The notes: generated by a model from the letters alone, not told the origin. DNA of 64,000 bases from Mycolicibacterium grossiae (GCF_008329645.1 NZ_CP043474.1:4526001-4590000); one strand, 5' to 3'. Positions 1 through 8,792 are shown, counted from the first letter of the stretch. Numbers and translations: made by a program.

Positions 1-1101
1 TATCCGGGTGCCGAGCTGGTGGCGCTCGGTGGTCACACGATGTGTCCCGGCTTCTTCGACTGCCACGTCCACCTCGGCCTGCCGGGTACCGGCGGCCCGC
101 CGCTCGACACCGCCCTTCGACCGTCGTCCTACCTGCACTTCCAACTCATCGAGCGCCTTCGCGTCACCCTGCACGCCGGGGTGACCAGCGCGCGTGACTT
201 GATGGGGGTCGACGCCGGGGTGCGTGCAGCGATCGCCGACGGTCCCATCGCGGGTCCACGCCTGCAGGTGGCCATCGACATGCTGAGCCAGACGTGCGGG
301 CACGCGGACTTCGCTCTGCCCTCCGGTCTCGATCCGACGCCCCTGCTCGGCGGCTCGATCGTCGACACGGTCGACGCGGCGCGCACGCGGGTCCGCCACC
401 TCGTCCGGGCGGGCGCCGACGTGATCAAAGTCGCCACCAGCGGCGGGATCAGTTCGCCCAACGACGATCCCGATTGGTTGGGGCTGCGTCGCGAGGCGGT
501 CGCGGCAGTGGTGGAGGAGGCGCGCAACCTCGGTGGCAGGCCGGTCGCGGCCCATGCCATCGGTCGCGCCGGCATCGAAGCGGCCGTGGCGGCCGGCGTG
601 CACAGCATCGAACACGGCTATGCGCTGGACGACGAGTTGCGTCACCGCATGGTCGAGGGGCACGTCTTCTTGGTCCCCACCCTGCTCGAGACGGTGCGAC
701 CGGTCACCGCATCGCCGCAGGGGGCGCGCAAGAGCGCGATCTGGCATCGCCTGGCCCAGGAATCGGTGCGCGCGTCGGTCGCCGCGGGCGTACCGATCGC
801 GGTGGGTACCGACGCCGGTCTGGGGCCTGCCCACGGTACGAATCTGCGCGAACTGGCGCTGCTCGTCGAGTACGGCGGAATGACCCCGATGCAGGCCATC
901 GTCGCCGGCACGCGGACCTCGGCTCAGCTGTGCGGCGTCGAGGACGACCTCGGAACCCTCGAGGAAGGCAAGTGGGCCGACCTCATCGTGGTTCGTGGTG
1001 ATCCCCTTCGGGACGTCTCCCTCCTGGGCGATCCGGAGAACGTGCTGCTCGTCGTCAAGGGCGGCGAGACCGCCGTCGACCGCGCCGGGCTTCGGCGGTG
1101 A
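1..1101 (+). CDS. Amidohydrolase family protein (5' truncated)
   Basis: This is a metal-dependent hydrolase of the imidazolonepropionase/prolidase-like amidohydrolase superfamily. The frame is open from base 1, so the true start lies left of the window. The first visible motif is the FDCHVHLG metal ligand pair (HxH). Further on come AHAIG and SIEHGYA, which carry metal histidines, and GTDAGLG, which carries the catalytic Asp. The C-terminus returns to the composite beta-sandwich with GTLEEGKWADLIVV. The substrate cannot be read from sequence; cyclic amides or dipeptides are typical of the family. The stop overlaps the GTG of the next gene by 4 bp, so the two are probably co-translated. Confidence 0.85.
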   Translation, partial: YPGAELVALGGHTMCPGFFDCHVHLGLPGTGGPPLDTALRPSSYLHFQLIERLRVTLHAGVTSARDLMGVDAGVRAAIADGPIAGPRLQVAIDMLSQTCGHADFALPSGLDPTPLLGGSIVDTVDAARTRVRHLVRAGADVIKVATSGGISSPNDDPDWLGLRREAVAAVVEEARNLGGRPVAAHAIGRAGIEAAVAAGVHSIEHGYALDDELRHRMVEGHVFLVPTLLETVRPVTASPQGARKSAIWHRLAQESVRASVAAGVPIAVGTDAGLGPAHGTNLRELALLVEYGGMTPMQAIVAGTRTSAQLCGVEDDLGTLEEGKWADLIVVRGDPLRDVSLLGDPENVLLVVKGGETAVDRAGLRR

Positions 1102-2300
1102 CCGCTGCGCCGCCCACGCCCGGCGGCGACCGCGTCGCCGCGGAACGATGGTTCCTGCGTCACGGGCTGCCGTCGGTCCTCACCCCGCGAGCCCGATGGC
1201 GACGGCTGTGGTCCCGCAGCGCCCCGACGCTGGCCGCCCTGGCCGTGCTGCTCGTTGCGATCGGCGCGGTGAGCGCCGTCTCGGGCGGCGCGGAGGTCGA
1301 CATCGACGCCGACCTCACCCGCGCGGACGTCGTCGTCCTCGCCGTCGTGGCGCTGGCCCCGCTGCTCGCGGGTGTGGCGGCCTGGCTGATGGGGCGGATC
1401 GCGGGCGACGGCGCCCGCCGCACCATCGGCGTGGCGGCCGTCGCGGTCGGTGCCCTCGCCGCGGCGGTCGGTGGACCGGCGACCGACGTGCCCGGCGACC
1501 TCGTCGCCACCGCGCTCGGCGTCGGTGCGGTGCTCACCGCAACCGGACTCGGCCTCGGTTCGGTGCTGGGCTGGGCGGTCCGCCTGACGCTGACCCGGCT
1601 CGGCTCGGTCGGCGACCTGTTCACCCGCGCCCTTCCGGTCCTGCTGCTCACCGTGCTGGTCTTCTTCAACGGTCCGGTCTGGTCGATGGCGGCCACCATC
1701 GGCCGCGGCCGGATGTGGCTGCTGATCGCCCTGCTGGCATCGATCGCCGGGGCCTTCGTCTTCACCGGCGTCGTCGAGCGGGTGCGGGCGGCTCTGCGCA
1801 GCAACCCCACCGACGCCGGCGGAAACGACGGCGACGCCGGCAGCGACGTCGGCACCGAGCCGACCGCAGCCGCTGCGGCGCTGGCCGGGACGCCGTTCGC
1901 CGCGATGCCCGCGGGCGGGTCGGTGCCGCCGTTGACGCGCGGTGAGCGCGCCAACGTCGTCTTCGTCGTCGCCGCAGCGCAATTCGTGCAACTCGCGGTC
2001 GTCGCCGCCGTCACGTCGGTGATCTTCCTGGCGATCGGACTGGTTGCGGTAACCCCGCGCCTCCTGACGCGGCTGACCGTCGACGGTGACCCGCAGGGCA
2101 CCCTCCTCGGGATGACGCTGCCGATACCGCAGGCGCTGATCCACGTCGCGATGTTCCTCGGCGCGCTCACGTTCATGTACGTCAGCGCCCGGTCGGTGGG
2201 CGACGGCGAATACCGGTCGCGCTTCCTCGACCCCTTGATCGAGGACCTGCGCACGGTTCTGCTGGCGCGCAGCAGGTACCGGGCCGCCCTCGCCCGCTGA
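1098..2300 (+). CDS. Polytopic membrane protein of unknown function
   Basis: This is a 400-residue integral membrane protein that I do not recognise beyond being actinobacterial. About eight hydrophobic stretches are visible, near residues 36-58, 75-98, 113-131, 135-165, 178-195, 201-225, 290-325 and 345-365. A low-complexity Asn/Asp/Gly segment near residues 234-250 probably forms a loop. Its start is GTG at 1098 in a GTGA overlap with the amidohydrolase, which argues for an operon. No catalytic motif stands out. The response-regulator gene follows after 62 bp. Confidence 0.7.
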   Translation: MTAAPPTPGGDRVAAERWFLRHGLPSVLTPRARWRRLWSRSAPTLAALAVLLVAIGAVSAVSGGAEVDIDADLTRADVVVLAVVALAPLLAGVAAWLMGRIAGDGARRTIGVAAVAVGALAAAVGGPATDVPGDLVATALGVGAVLTATGLGLGSVLGWAVRLTLTRLGSVGDLFTRALPVLLLTVLVFFNGPVWSMAATIGRGRMWLLIALLASIAGAFVFTGVVERVRAALRSNPTDAGGNDGDAGSDVGTEPTAAAAALAGTPFAAMPAGGSVPPLTRGERANVVFVVAAAQFVQLAVVAAVTSVIFLAIGLVAVTPRLLTRLTVDGDPQGTLLGMTLPIPQALIHVAMFLGALTFMYVSARSVGDGEYRSRFLDPLIEDLRTVLLARSRYRAALAR

Positions 2301-2362
2301 CACCGGCACGGACACCGGCACGGACCGCCCCGAGCGACGCGGATGGCAGAATCGGGACCGCG

Positions 2363-3067
2363 ATGAAGGTCCTAGTCGTCGAAGACGAACCCCTGCTGGC
2401 GTCCACCCTCACCATCGGGTTGCGCGCCGAGGGCTTCGTCGTGGTCGCGGCCGACAACGGCGTCGACGGACTGTGGCAGGCCGTCGAGAACGACTTCGAC
2501 GTCATCGTCCTCGACATCATGCTGCCCGGCCTGTCCGGCTACGAGGTGCTGCGCCGGATGCGCGCCAAGGACGTGTGGACGCCGGTGCTGATGCTCACCG
2601 CCAAGGACGGCGAGTACGACCAGACCGACGCGTTCGACCTCGGCGCCGACGACTACATGACCAAGCCGTTCTCGTTCATCGTGCTCGTCGCGCGCCTGCG
2701 GGCGCTGGTGCGGCGGTCCGCGCCACAGCGCCCGGCGGTGCTCACCGCGGGCAGCCTGACGTTGGACCCGTCCCGACGCGCGGTGCACCGCGACGGCACG
2801 CCCATCGCGCTCACGCCGCGCGAGTACGGGCTGCTCGAGTTCCTCATGCGGAACAAGGACGCCGTGCTGACGAAGACCGAGATCCTGCAGAACGTCTGGG
2901 ACGCGCACTACGAGGGCGCCGACAACGTCGTCGAGGTGTACGTCGGCTACGTCCGTCGCAAGATCGACATCCCGTTCGGCACCAGCACCATCGAGACGAT
3001 CCGCGGGGTCGGATACCGGCTCGACTCCGGTGAGCACCGCCAGGTCAGCACGGCAACCGGAGGGTGA
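2363..3067 (+). CDS. OmpR/PhoB-family response regulator
   Basis: This cytoplasmic DNA-binding regulator has 234 residues. The receiver domain (1-118) has the acidic pair E7/D8, phospho-acceptor Asp51 in VIVLDIMLPG, the Thr/Ser switch in LMLTA and Lys101 in the KPF motif. The C-terminal winged helix (about 128-225) has the usual REYGLLEFL, ILQNVW and TIRGVGYRL signatures. Its likely partner kinase lies directly downstream on the opposite strand, and the two reading frames overlap tail to tail by 23 bp. The arrangement resembles TcrA/CutR-type systems, but I cannot assign an ortholog or a signal. Confidence 0.88.
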   Translation: MKVLVVEDEPLLASTLTIGLRAEGFVVVAADNGVDGLWQAVENDFDVIVLDIMLPGLSGYEVLRRMRAKDVWTPVLMLTAKDGEYDQTDAFDLGADDYMTKPFSFIVLVARLRALVRRSAPQRPAVLTAGSLTLDPSRRAVHRDGTPIALTPREYGLLEFLMRNKDAVLTKTEILQNVWDAHYEGADNVVEVYVGYVRRKIDIPFGTSTIETIRGVGYRLDSGEHRQVSTATGG

Positions 3068-4394
3068 CCACGGTGCCGGCACCGTCCCGGTCGCCGATCG
3101 TCACGGTGCCGCCGTGCGCGCCGACGATCTCGCGCACGATCGCCAGCCCGAGCCCGGTGCCGCCGGCACTGCGCGAGCGGTCGGGATCGAGCCGGACGAA
3201 GCGGTCGAAGACGCGCTGACGGTCGTCCGCCGGAATGCCGGGACCGTCGTCGGCGACGGCCAGCACGACGTGGTCCGGCGCGGCGGTGAGCGTGACGTCG
3301 ATGCGCGAATGGGCATGTCGCGCAGCGTTGTCGAGGAGGTTGCGCAACACCCGGGACAGGGCGGCCGCGTCGCCGGTGATGCGGGCCGGCGCGACGTCGG
3401 CGCGCACGGTGAGGTTGGTGTCGTGGCGGAGCCGGTCGACCTCCGCGGCGGTGACGTCGTCGAGGTCGACGTCACCGCGGGCCACGGTCAAGCCCCGTTC
3501 GTCGGCGCGCGCCAGCAACAGCAGGTCGTCGATCAGCACCTTCATGCGCTGCGCCTCGGGGATGAGCGTGCGTGCCGCGGTCTGCGCGTCGAACACCTCG
3601 GGGTGCGCGGCGGCGACCTCGAGCGCGGAGATGATCGTGGTGAGCGGGCTGCGCAGCTCGTGTGACGCGTCGCCCACGAATCGTTGCTGCGCGGCGTGGC
3701 CGGCCTCGATGCGTGCCAGCATCTCGTTCATCGTGACCGCCAGCGCGGCGATCTCGTCGCGACTCTCCGGCACGGGCACCCGTTCGGCGAGATCGCTCGT
3801 CGTGATCTCCGCGACGCGCGAACGGATCTCGTCGACCGACCGCATCGACCGCCGCACCAGGAGGTAGGTGGCCACGCCCGAGACGCCGATCACCACCGGC
3901 GCCGCCAGGGCCAGCGCCAGGATGACGTTGCGGACCGTCGAGCCGATCGTGGCGCTGCCCTCGCCGACCAGGATCGTGTAGCGCCCCTGCGGCCCGTCGA
4001 CGGTCTGCGCCCCGAACCGGATCCTGCCGTAGGGCGACGTGGGACCGGGGACGCCGATGAGCAGGCCCGTACCCACCTCCGACACCGGCAGCAGCGGCGT
4101 CTCCGGCGCCGACGCCGAGCGGCGCACCACGGTGCCGTCGGAGGCGATCACCTGGACCGCGACGATGCGCTCGTCGGTGTTGAGCAGTCCGCCGTCCACG
4201 GCGTCCGGGCCGCCGGTGCGCAGTTCCTCGGCTACCGCCTCGACGCGCGACGCGGCCGCGCTGTCCACGCCGTAGAGCAGGGTGCGGTACTGCACGGCGG
4301 CCAGGCCGGCGCCGGCGACGGCGAGCGCGACGAACACCACCGTCGCGGCCACGAACGCCGACCGCGCGGACACGCCCCACGTGAACCTCGCCAT
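3045..4394 (-). CDS. Membrane sensor histidine kinase, HAMP type
   Basis: This 449-residue kinase probably phosphorylates the response regulator encoded at 2363-3067. Transmembrane helix 1 spans about residues 10-34. A periplasmic sensor domain (about 35-155) is followed by transmembrane helix 2 (156-180) and a HAMP linker. The HisKA box is FVGDASHELRSP with His245, and the HATPase has the N box NLLDNAARHA, the G1 box DDGPGIP and the G2 box GTGLGLAI. The start is ATG 4394. The gene converges on the regulator gene instead of following it, which is unusual for a cognate pair. The sensed ligand is unknown. Confidence 0.88.
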   Translation of the reverse strand: MARFTWGVSARSAFVAATVVFVALAVAGAGLAAVQYRTLLYGVDSAAASRVEAVAEELRTGGPDAVDGGLLNTDERIVAVQVIASDGTVVRRSASAPETPLLPVSEVGTGLLIGVPGPTSPYGRIRFGAQTVDGPQGRYTILVGEGSATIGSTVRNVILALALAAPVVIGVSGVATYLLVRRSMRSVDEIRSRVAEITTSDLAERVPVPESRDEIAALAVTMNEMLARIEAGHAAQQRFVGDASHELRSPLTTIISALEVAAAHPEVFDAQTAARTLIPEAQRMKVLIDDLLLLARADERGLTVARGDVDLDDVTAAEVDRLRHDTNLTVRADVAPARITGDAAALSRVLRNLLDNAARHAHSRIDVTLTAAPDHVVLAVADDGPGIPADDRQRVFDRFVRLDPDRSRSAGGTGLGLAIVREIVGAHGGTVTIGDRDGAGTVVTLRLPC

Positions 4395-4437
4395 AGTGCG
4401 CCCAGTCCACCACGAGGTCGCCGCGTCCCGACGCGAA

Positions 4438-4468
4438 GCGGCCCGCCACCGCGAGGGTGACGGGCCGC
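4438..4468 (-). terminator. Hairpin downstream of mpa
   Basis: An inverted repeat has arms GCGGCCCG (4438-4445) and CGGGCCGC (4461-4468). A nested CACC/GGTG pair sits inside it. It begins 17 bp after the mpa stop codon and has no T-tract, as is common for mycobacterial intrinsic terminators. It probably separates mpa from the kinase gene that follows on the same strand. Confidence 0.6.
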
Positions 4469-4484
4469 AGCGTGGTCCGGTGTC

Positions 4485-6323
4485 CTACAGGTACTGGCCC
4501 AGGTTGGACTCGGTGTCGATGGCCCGGCTGGCGCTGCTGCTCTTGCCGGTGACGAGCGTGCGGATGTAGACGATCCGCTCGCCCTTCTTGCCCGAGATCC
4601 GTGCCCAGTCATCGGGATTGGTGGTGTTGGGCAGGTCCTCGTTCTCGGCGAACTCGTCGACGATCGAGTCGAGCAGGTGCTGGATGCGCAGACCCCGCTG
4701 CCCCGTCTCGAGCACCGACTTGATCGCGTACTTCTTCGCCCGGTCGACGACGTTCTGGATCATCGCCCCGGAGTTGAAGTCCTTGAAGTACATGACTTCC
4801 TTGTCACCGTTGGCATAGGTGACCTCCAGGAACCGGTTGTCGTCGATCTCGGCGTACATCCGGTCGACGATCTTCTCGATCATCGTCTTGATGGTCAGGC
4901 CGCGGTCGCCGTCGAACTCGGCCAGATCCTCGGCGTTCACCGGCAGTTCCTCGGTGAGGTACTTGCTGAAGATGTCCTGCGCGGCTTCGGCATCCGGACG
5001 CTCGATCTTGATCTTCACGTCCAGGCGACCGGGCCGAAGGATCGCGGGGTCGATCATGTCCTCGCGGTTGGATGCGCCGATCACGATGACGTTCTCGAGC
5101 CCCTCGACGCCGTCGATCTCGCTGAGCAGCTGCGGCACGACCGTCGTCTCCACGTCGGAGCTGACGCCGGTGCCGCGGGTGCGGAAGATCGAGTCCATCT
5201 CGTCGAAGAACACGATCACCGGCGTGCCCTCGGACGCCTTCTCACGCGCCCGCTGGAAGATCAACCGGATGTGCCGCTCGGTCTCGCCGACGAACTTGTT
5301 GAGCAGCTCGGGGCCCTTGATGTTGAGGAAGTAGGACTTCGCCTCGCGCGAATCCTCACCACGCAGCTCGGCCATCTTCTTGGCCAGCGAGTTGGCGACC
5401 GCCTTGGCGATCAGCGTCTTGCCGCACCCGGGCGGGCCGTAGAGCAGCACGCCCTTGGGCGGGCGCAGCGAGTACTCGCGGTACAGGTCCTTGTGCAGGA
5501 AGGGCAGCTCGACGGCGTCGCGGATCTGCTCGATCTGACGGGTGAGGCCGCCGATGTCGCCGTAGCTGACGTCGGGCACCTCCTCCAGCACGAGATCCTC
5601 GACCTCGGCCTTCGGGATCCGCTCGAACGCGTAACCGGCCTTGGTGTCGACCAGCAGCGAGTCGCCGGGCCGCAGCCGGCGGGCGCGCTGCTCCTCGTCG
5701 AGTTCGGCGGCCTCCGGCGCACCGTCGGCGAGGAAGTCGGCGGCCACCAGCGGCTCGGCGAGCCACACGATGCGCTCCTCGTCGGCGTGGCCGACCACGA
5801 GCGCACGGCGACCGTCGTCGAGCACCTCGCGCAGCGTGCTGATCTCACCGACCGACTCGTACGAGCCGGCCTCGACGACCGTCAGCGCCTCGTTGAGACG
5901 GACCGTCTGACCCTGCTTCAGTTCGGCGGTCTCGATGTTCGGCGAGCACGTGAGCCGCATCTTGCGGCCGGACGTGAACACGTCGACCGTGTCGTCCTCG
6001 TGGGTGGACAGCAGCACGCCGTAGCCGCTGGGCGGCTGACCGAGCCGGTCGACCTCCTCGCGGAGCGCGAGCAGCTGCTGCCGCGCCTCCTTGAGGGTGT
6101 CCATCAGCTTTGCGTTCCGCGCGGCGAGCGAATCGATCCTGGCCTCGAGCTGGTGGGCGTCACGCGGGCTGCGCGCACCCCCGTGCTCGGCGGCGGCGCG
6201 TGCGAGTTGATCCCGCAAAACCGCCGCCTCCCGGCGAAGCTCCTCCAATTCAGCGGCATCGTCGCTGGACATGGGAGTGGTGAAGCCTTCATCGAAGGCC
6301 CCCGAACGCCCTGACTCACTCAT
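4485..6323 (-). CDS. mpa: Proteasomal AAA ATPase Mpa (ARC)
   Basis: Mpa is the hexameric ATPase that recognises Pup-tagged proteins, unfolds them and threads them into the 20S proteasome. The N-terminal coiled coil (about residues 20-95) binds Pup. Two OB folds follow (about 96-245). The AAA module has Walker A GPPGCGKT (296-303), Walker B FFDEMDS (Asp374, Glu375) and the second region of homology near NREDMIDPAILRPGR. The C-terminus ends in GQYL, the tail that docks into and opens the proteasome gate. Length is 612, close to 609 for M. tuberculosis. A GGGGAGG ribosome site precedes ATG 6323. The rest of the proteasome locus is outside the window. Confidence 0.97.
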   Translation of the reverse strand: MSESGRSGAFDEGFTTPMSSDDAAELEELRREAAVLRDQLARAAAEHGGARSPRDAHQLEARIDSLAARNAKLMDTLKEARQQLLALREEVDRLGQPPSGYGVLLSTHEDDTVDVFTSGRKMRLTCSPNIETAELKQGQTVRLNEALTVVEAGSYESVGEISTLREVLDDGRRALVVGHADEERIVWLAEPLVAADFLADGAPEAAELDEEQRARRLRPGDSLLVDTKAGYAFERIPKAEVEDLVLEEVPDVSYGDIGGLTRQIEQIRDAVELPFLHKDLYREYSLRPPKGVLLYGPPGCGKTLIAKAVANSLAKKMAELRGEDSREAKSYFLNIKGPELLNKFVGETERHIRLIFQRAREKASEGTPVIVFFDEMDSIFRTRGTGVSSDVETTVVPQLLSEIDGVEGLENVIVIGASNREDMIDPAILRPGRLDVKIKIERPDAEAAQDIFSKYLTEELPVNAEDLAEFDGDRGLTIKTMIEKIVDRMYAEIDDNRFLEVTYANGDKEVMYFKDFNSGAMIQNVVDRAKKYAIKSVLETGQRGLRIQHLLDSIVDEFAENEDLPNTTNPDDWARISGKKGERIVYIRTLVTGKSSSASRAIDTESNLGQYL

Positions 6324-6468
6324 CTTGCGCTCCTCCCCGCACCGAAAGTTGGTGCAGTAACAACTTCAACGCTACCGGCGATTCAGTCATCGTGTGCGGT
6401 GTAGTAATTCGACACACCAGCGCCGCTGTTAACCTCTCATCTGAGATGGCCTGATGGAAAGGACCGCC

Positions 6469-6966
6469 GTGACCCTGAAAACCCTCGTTACCGGCATCGC
6501 AGCAACCGCCGTGGTCGCCGCCGCCGCGGGTGGTGTGACATCGCTTGCCACGGGCGCGTCGCTCGCATCGGGCGCACCGGCTGTCACCCCGGTCGTCTGG
6601 GACGTTCCGATGCCGCAGGCACCGGCCCCCGACCTGCAGGCACCGTTGACGCAGACCCTCAGCGGCCTCGCCGGACCCGGCTCCTTCTCGTCGAAGGCCG
6701 CCTACATCCAGGGCGGCCTCGGCCGCGTCGAGACCCGCCTCGCCGACCGCAAGTACGCCGACGCCGCCGCCAAGGGGTACTTCCCGTTGACGTTCACCGT
6801 CGTCGACATCGACGCCAACGGGCCGATCGTCACCGCCAACGTGACGGCCACCGCGGCCACCGGTGCCACCGCGACGCAGCCGGTGACGTTCGTGCAGGGC
6901 CCCAGCCCGACCGGGTACCAGATCACCAAGGACTCCGCGCTGGCCGTGCTGTCGGCGGTGGGCTGA
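6469..6966 (+). CDS. Secreted MTB12 (CFP-2)-like low-molecular-weight antigen
   Basis: This small exported protein belongs to the MTB12/LppK family. An N-terminal signal peptide (about residues 1-30, AVVAAAAGG core) has no lipobox Cys. The mature part keeps the family pattern: GGLGRVETRLADRK, then GYFPLTFTV, then GYQITKDSALAVL near the C-terminus. An ATG at 6454 is in frame, but GTG 6469 has GGAAAGGA (6456-6463) five nt upstream, so GTG is preferred; it gives 165 residues. A possible -10 (TAACCT, 6430-6435) lies in the spacer shared with mpa. The next gene is a lipidated paralogue 11 bp downstream. The molecular function of the family is unknown. Confidence 0.8.
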   Translation: MTLKTLVTGIAATAVVAAAAGGVTSLATGASLASGAPAVTPVVWDVPMPQAPAPDLQAPLTQTLSGLAGPGSFSSKAAYIQGGLGRVETRLADRKYADAAAKGYFPLTFTVVDIDANGPIVTANVTATAATGATATQPVTFVQGPSPTGYQITKDSALAVLSAVG

Positions 6967-6977
6967 CCCCACCACCG

Positions 6978-7502
6978 GTGCACCGCACCTTCGACGTCCT
7001 CCTGAGCGCCGTCACGATCTCGATCGTGGCGGCGTTCGGGCTGTCGGGGTGCGGTGCGGACCGCAGTGCCGACGCCCCTGAACGGCCGCGCACCTCGGCG
7101 TCCGCACCCGCCCCCGACGCCGTCCCGCTGCCGGCGCCCGAGGCGCTCAGCACGGTGCTGCTGCGGCTGGCGGACGTCGCCGTGCCGCCGCCGGAGAAGG
7201 TCGGGCTGCTGCAGTACGGCACACCGGACGACGAGCCGGTCCTGCGCGGCTTCGGCGACGCCCTCGCGGCCAACGGCTACGCGCCGCTGTCCGTCGAGGC
7301 CACCAACCTCGCGTGGGCACCGCAACCCGGCAGCGTGTCCGCGACGGTCACGTTCTCGTCACCCGATCCCGCCGTCGCGCCGTTCACGTACCCGATGGAG
7401 TTCGCCCCGTCGCGCAACGGCTGGCAGCTTTCCCGGCGTACCGCCGAGCAGATCCTCCCCCTGGTGAGCGCCGGCCAGACACCGCCGATACCGCCGCGGT
7501 GA
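6978..7502 (+). CDS. lppK: Lipoprotein LppK, MTB12 family
   Basis: This is a predicted cell-envelope lipoprotein of 174 residues. The signal peptide ends in the lipobox LSGC with Cys25. A Pro/Ala/Ser-rich linker (about 26-55) leads into an MTB12-like domain with NGYAPLSVEATNL and NGWQLSRRTAEQIL. Position next to mpa and before the DUF503 gene matches Rv2116 (lppK) of M. tuberculosis. No ribosome site is visible before GTG 6978, so translation may be coupled to the upstream paralogue. The role is unknown. Confidence 0.8.
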   Translation: MHRTFDVLLSAVTISIVAAFGLSGCGADRSADAPERPRTSASAPAPDAVPLPAPEALSTVLLRLADVAVPPPEKVGLLQYGTPDDEPVLRGFGDALAANGYAPLSVEATNLAWAPQPGSVSATVTFSSPDPAVAPFTYPMEFAPSRNGWQLSRRTAEQILPLVSAGQTPPIPPR

Positions 7503-7507
7503 CCGCC

Positions 7508-7801
7508 ATGTGGATCGGCTGGCTCGAATTCGACCTGCTGTTGGGCGACGTGCACTCGCTCAAGGAGAAGCGCTCCGTGATCCGGCCGGTGGTCGCCGAA
7601 CTCCGGCGACGCTTCGCGGTGTCGGCCGCCGAGACCGGGGACCAGGACCTGTACCGCCGGGCCGGCATCGGTGTCGCGCTGGTGGCCGCGGACCGCGCCC
7701 ACGTCGTGGACGTGCTCGATGCCGCCGAGCGACTGGTCGCGTCGCGGCCCGAACTCCAGCTGCTGTCGGCCCGCCGCGGACTGCACCGCAGCGACGACTA
7801 G
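7508..7801 (+). CDS. DUF503 family protein (YlxP-like)
   Basis: This 97-residue cytoplasmic protein matches the YlxP/DUF503 family, orthologous by position to Rv2117. The hallmark near the N-terminus is HSLKEKRSVIRPVV. The rest is a ferredoxin-like alpha/beta fold with no catalytic residues visible. I chose ATG 7508; an in-frame GTG at 7499 overlaps the lppK stop and is also possible. YlxP relatives are linked to ribosome-associated loci in Firmicutes, but no function is proven here. Its TAG stop lies in the first copy of a 26-bp tandem duplication. Confidence 0.85.
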   Translation: MWIGWLEFDLLLGDVHSLKEKRSVIRPVVAELRRRFAVSAAETGDQDLYRRAGIGVALVAADRAHVVDVLDAAERLVASRPELQLLSARRGLHRSDD

Positions 7802-7849
7802 ATCGTGCGCTTCCTGCGCAGTGCTAGATCGTGCGCTTCCTGCGCAGTG
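7798..7849. repeat. Perfect 26-bp tandem duplication at converging gene ends
   Basis: Two identical 26-bp units lie head to tail at 7798-7823 and 7824-7849. Each begins with CTAG, which reads as a stop on both strands. Unit 1 supplies the TAG stop of the DUF503 gene on the plus strand. Unit 2 supplies the stop of trmI on the minus strand and its last residues RRKRTI. Unit 1 therefore also contains an unused second copy of the trmI tail. Confidence 0.95.
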
Positions 7850-8657
7850 GCGTCGGGGTGACCGCACCGGGCGCCAGCCGCCGCGCGCTGATCAGGAAGG
7901 CCGTGTGCCCGCGCATCGAGTGCTGCGGACGCACCGCGAGCCCGACGACGTCCCAGCCGCGCTGCAGGCTCTCCCACGACCGCGGCTCGGTCCAGCACTG
8001 CTGCTCGCGCAGCGCCTCCACGGTGCGGGAGAGCTGCGTGACGGTCGCGACGTAGACGATCAGCACGCCGCCGGGGACCAGGGCGCGCGACACGGCGTCG
8101 AGCACCTCCCACGGCGCCAGCATGTCCAACACGATGCGGTCCACCTCGCCGCCGTCGTAGTCCACGAGGTCGGCGATCCGCAGGTCCCAGTTGGCCGGAC
8201 GTTCCCGGAAGAACGTCGTGACGTTGCGGACGGCGTGCTCGGCGTGGTCCTCGCGCACCTCGTAGGACGTCACCGTCCCGGTCGGGCCGACCGCACGCAG
8301 CAGCGAGCACGTCAACGCTCCGGAACCCGCGCCCGCCTCGAGCACCCGCGCTCCGGGGAACACGTCGCCCTCGTGCACGATCTGCGCGGCGTCCTTGGGG
8401 TAGATCACCTGCGCGCCCCGCGGCATCGACAGTACGTAGTCGATGAGCAGCGGCCGCAGCACCAGGAACTGGTCACCGTTGGTCGACTTCACCACGCTGC
8501 CCTCCGGCTGGCCGATCACCGAGTCGTGCGTGATCGCGCCGCGATGGGTGTGGAACTCGTCGCCGGGGGCGAGGACCATCGTGTAGTGCCGCCCCTTGGC
8601 ATCGGTCAACTGGACGCGATCGCCGACGACGAAGGGACCGGTGGTGGGCATGGGCAC
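7824..8657 (-). CDS. trmI: tRNA (adenine-58-N1)-methyltransferase TrmI
   Basis: TrmI is a homotetrameric SAM-dependent enzyme that makes m1A58 in the T-loop of tRNAs. The N-terminal domain (about 1-70) contains the family segment GDEFHTHRGAITHD. The Rossmann methyltransferase core has the SAM loop EAGAGSGAL (about 100-108) and the catalytic region VDRIVLDMLAPWEVLD (about 160-175). A C-terminal MRGHTAFL segment follows. Two starts are possible, GTG 8657 and ATG 8651; length 275-277 fits the family. It is Rv2118c by order. The C-terminus RRKRTI lies in a duplicated 26-bp unit. The recB-like gene is divergent across 135 bp. Confidence 0.95.
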   Translation of the reverse strand: MPMPTTGPFVVGDRVQLTDAKGRHYTMVLAPGDEFHTHRGAITHDSVIGQPEGSVVKSTNGDQFLVLRPLLIDYVLSMPRGAQVIYPKDAAQIVHEGDVFPGARVLEAGAGSGALTCSLLRAVGPTGTVTSYEVREDHAEHAVRNVTTFFRERPANWDLRIADLVDYDGGEVDRIVLDMLAPWEVLDAVSRALVPGGVLIVYVATVTQLSRTVEALREQQCWTEPRSWESLQRGWDVVGLAVRPQHSMRGHTAFLISARRLAPGAVTPTPLRRKRTI

Positions 8658-8792
8658 CTACCCTGCCACAGCCGTACGTCCGGTCGACGGACGCGCCGGA
8701 TCCGGTGCCCGGGGATGTCCGACCCGCGCCATAGGCTGGGGCCGACGAACCAGGTGACGGAGAATTCGGGTGACGGAGAAGGGAGCAGCGCC

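Noticed and set aside
3030..3665. A plus-strand open frame over the kinase 3' half
   Set aside because: It is antisense to conserved HATPase motifs and begins inside the response-regulator gene.
7798..7849. The 26-bp tandem repeat as a CRISPR fragment
   Set aside because: There are only two units, no spacer between them and no cas genes. It is a local tandem duplication.
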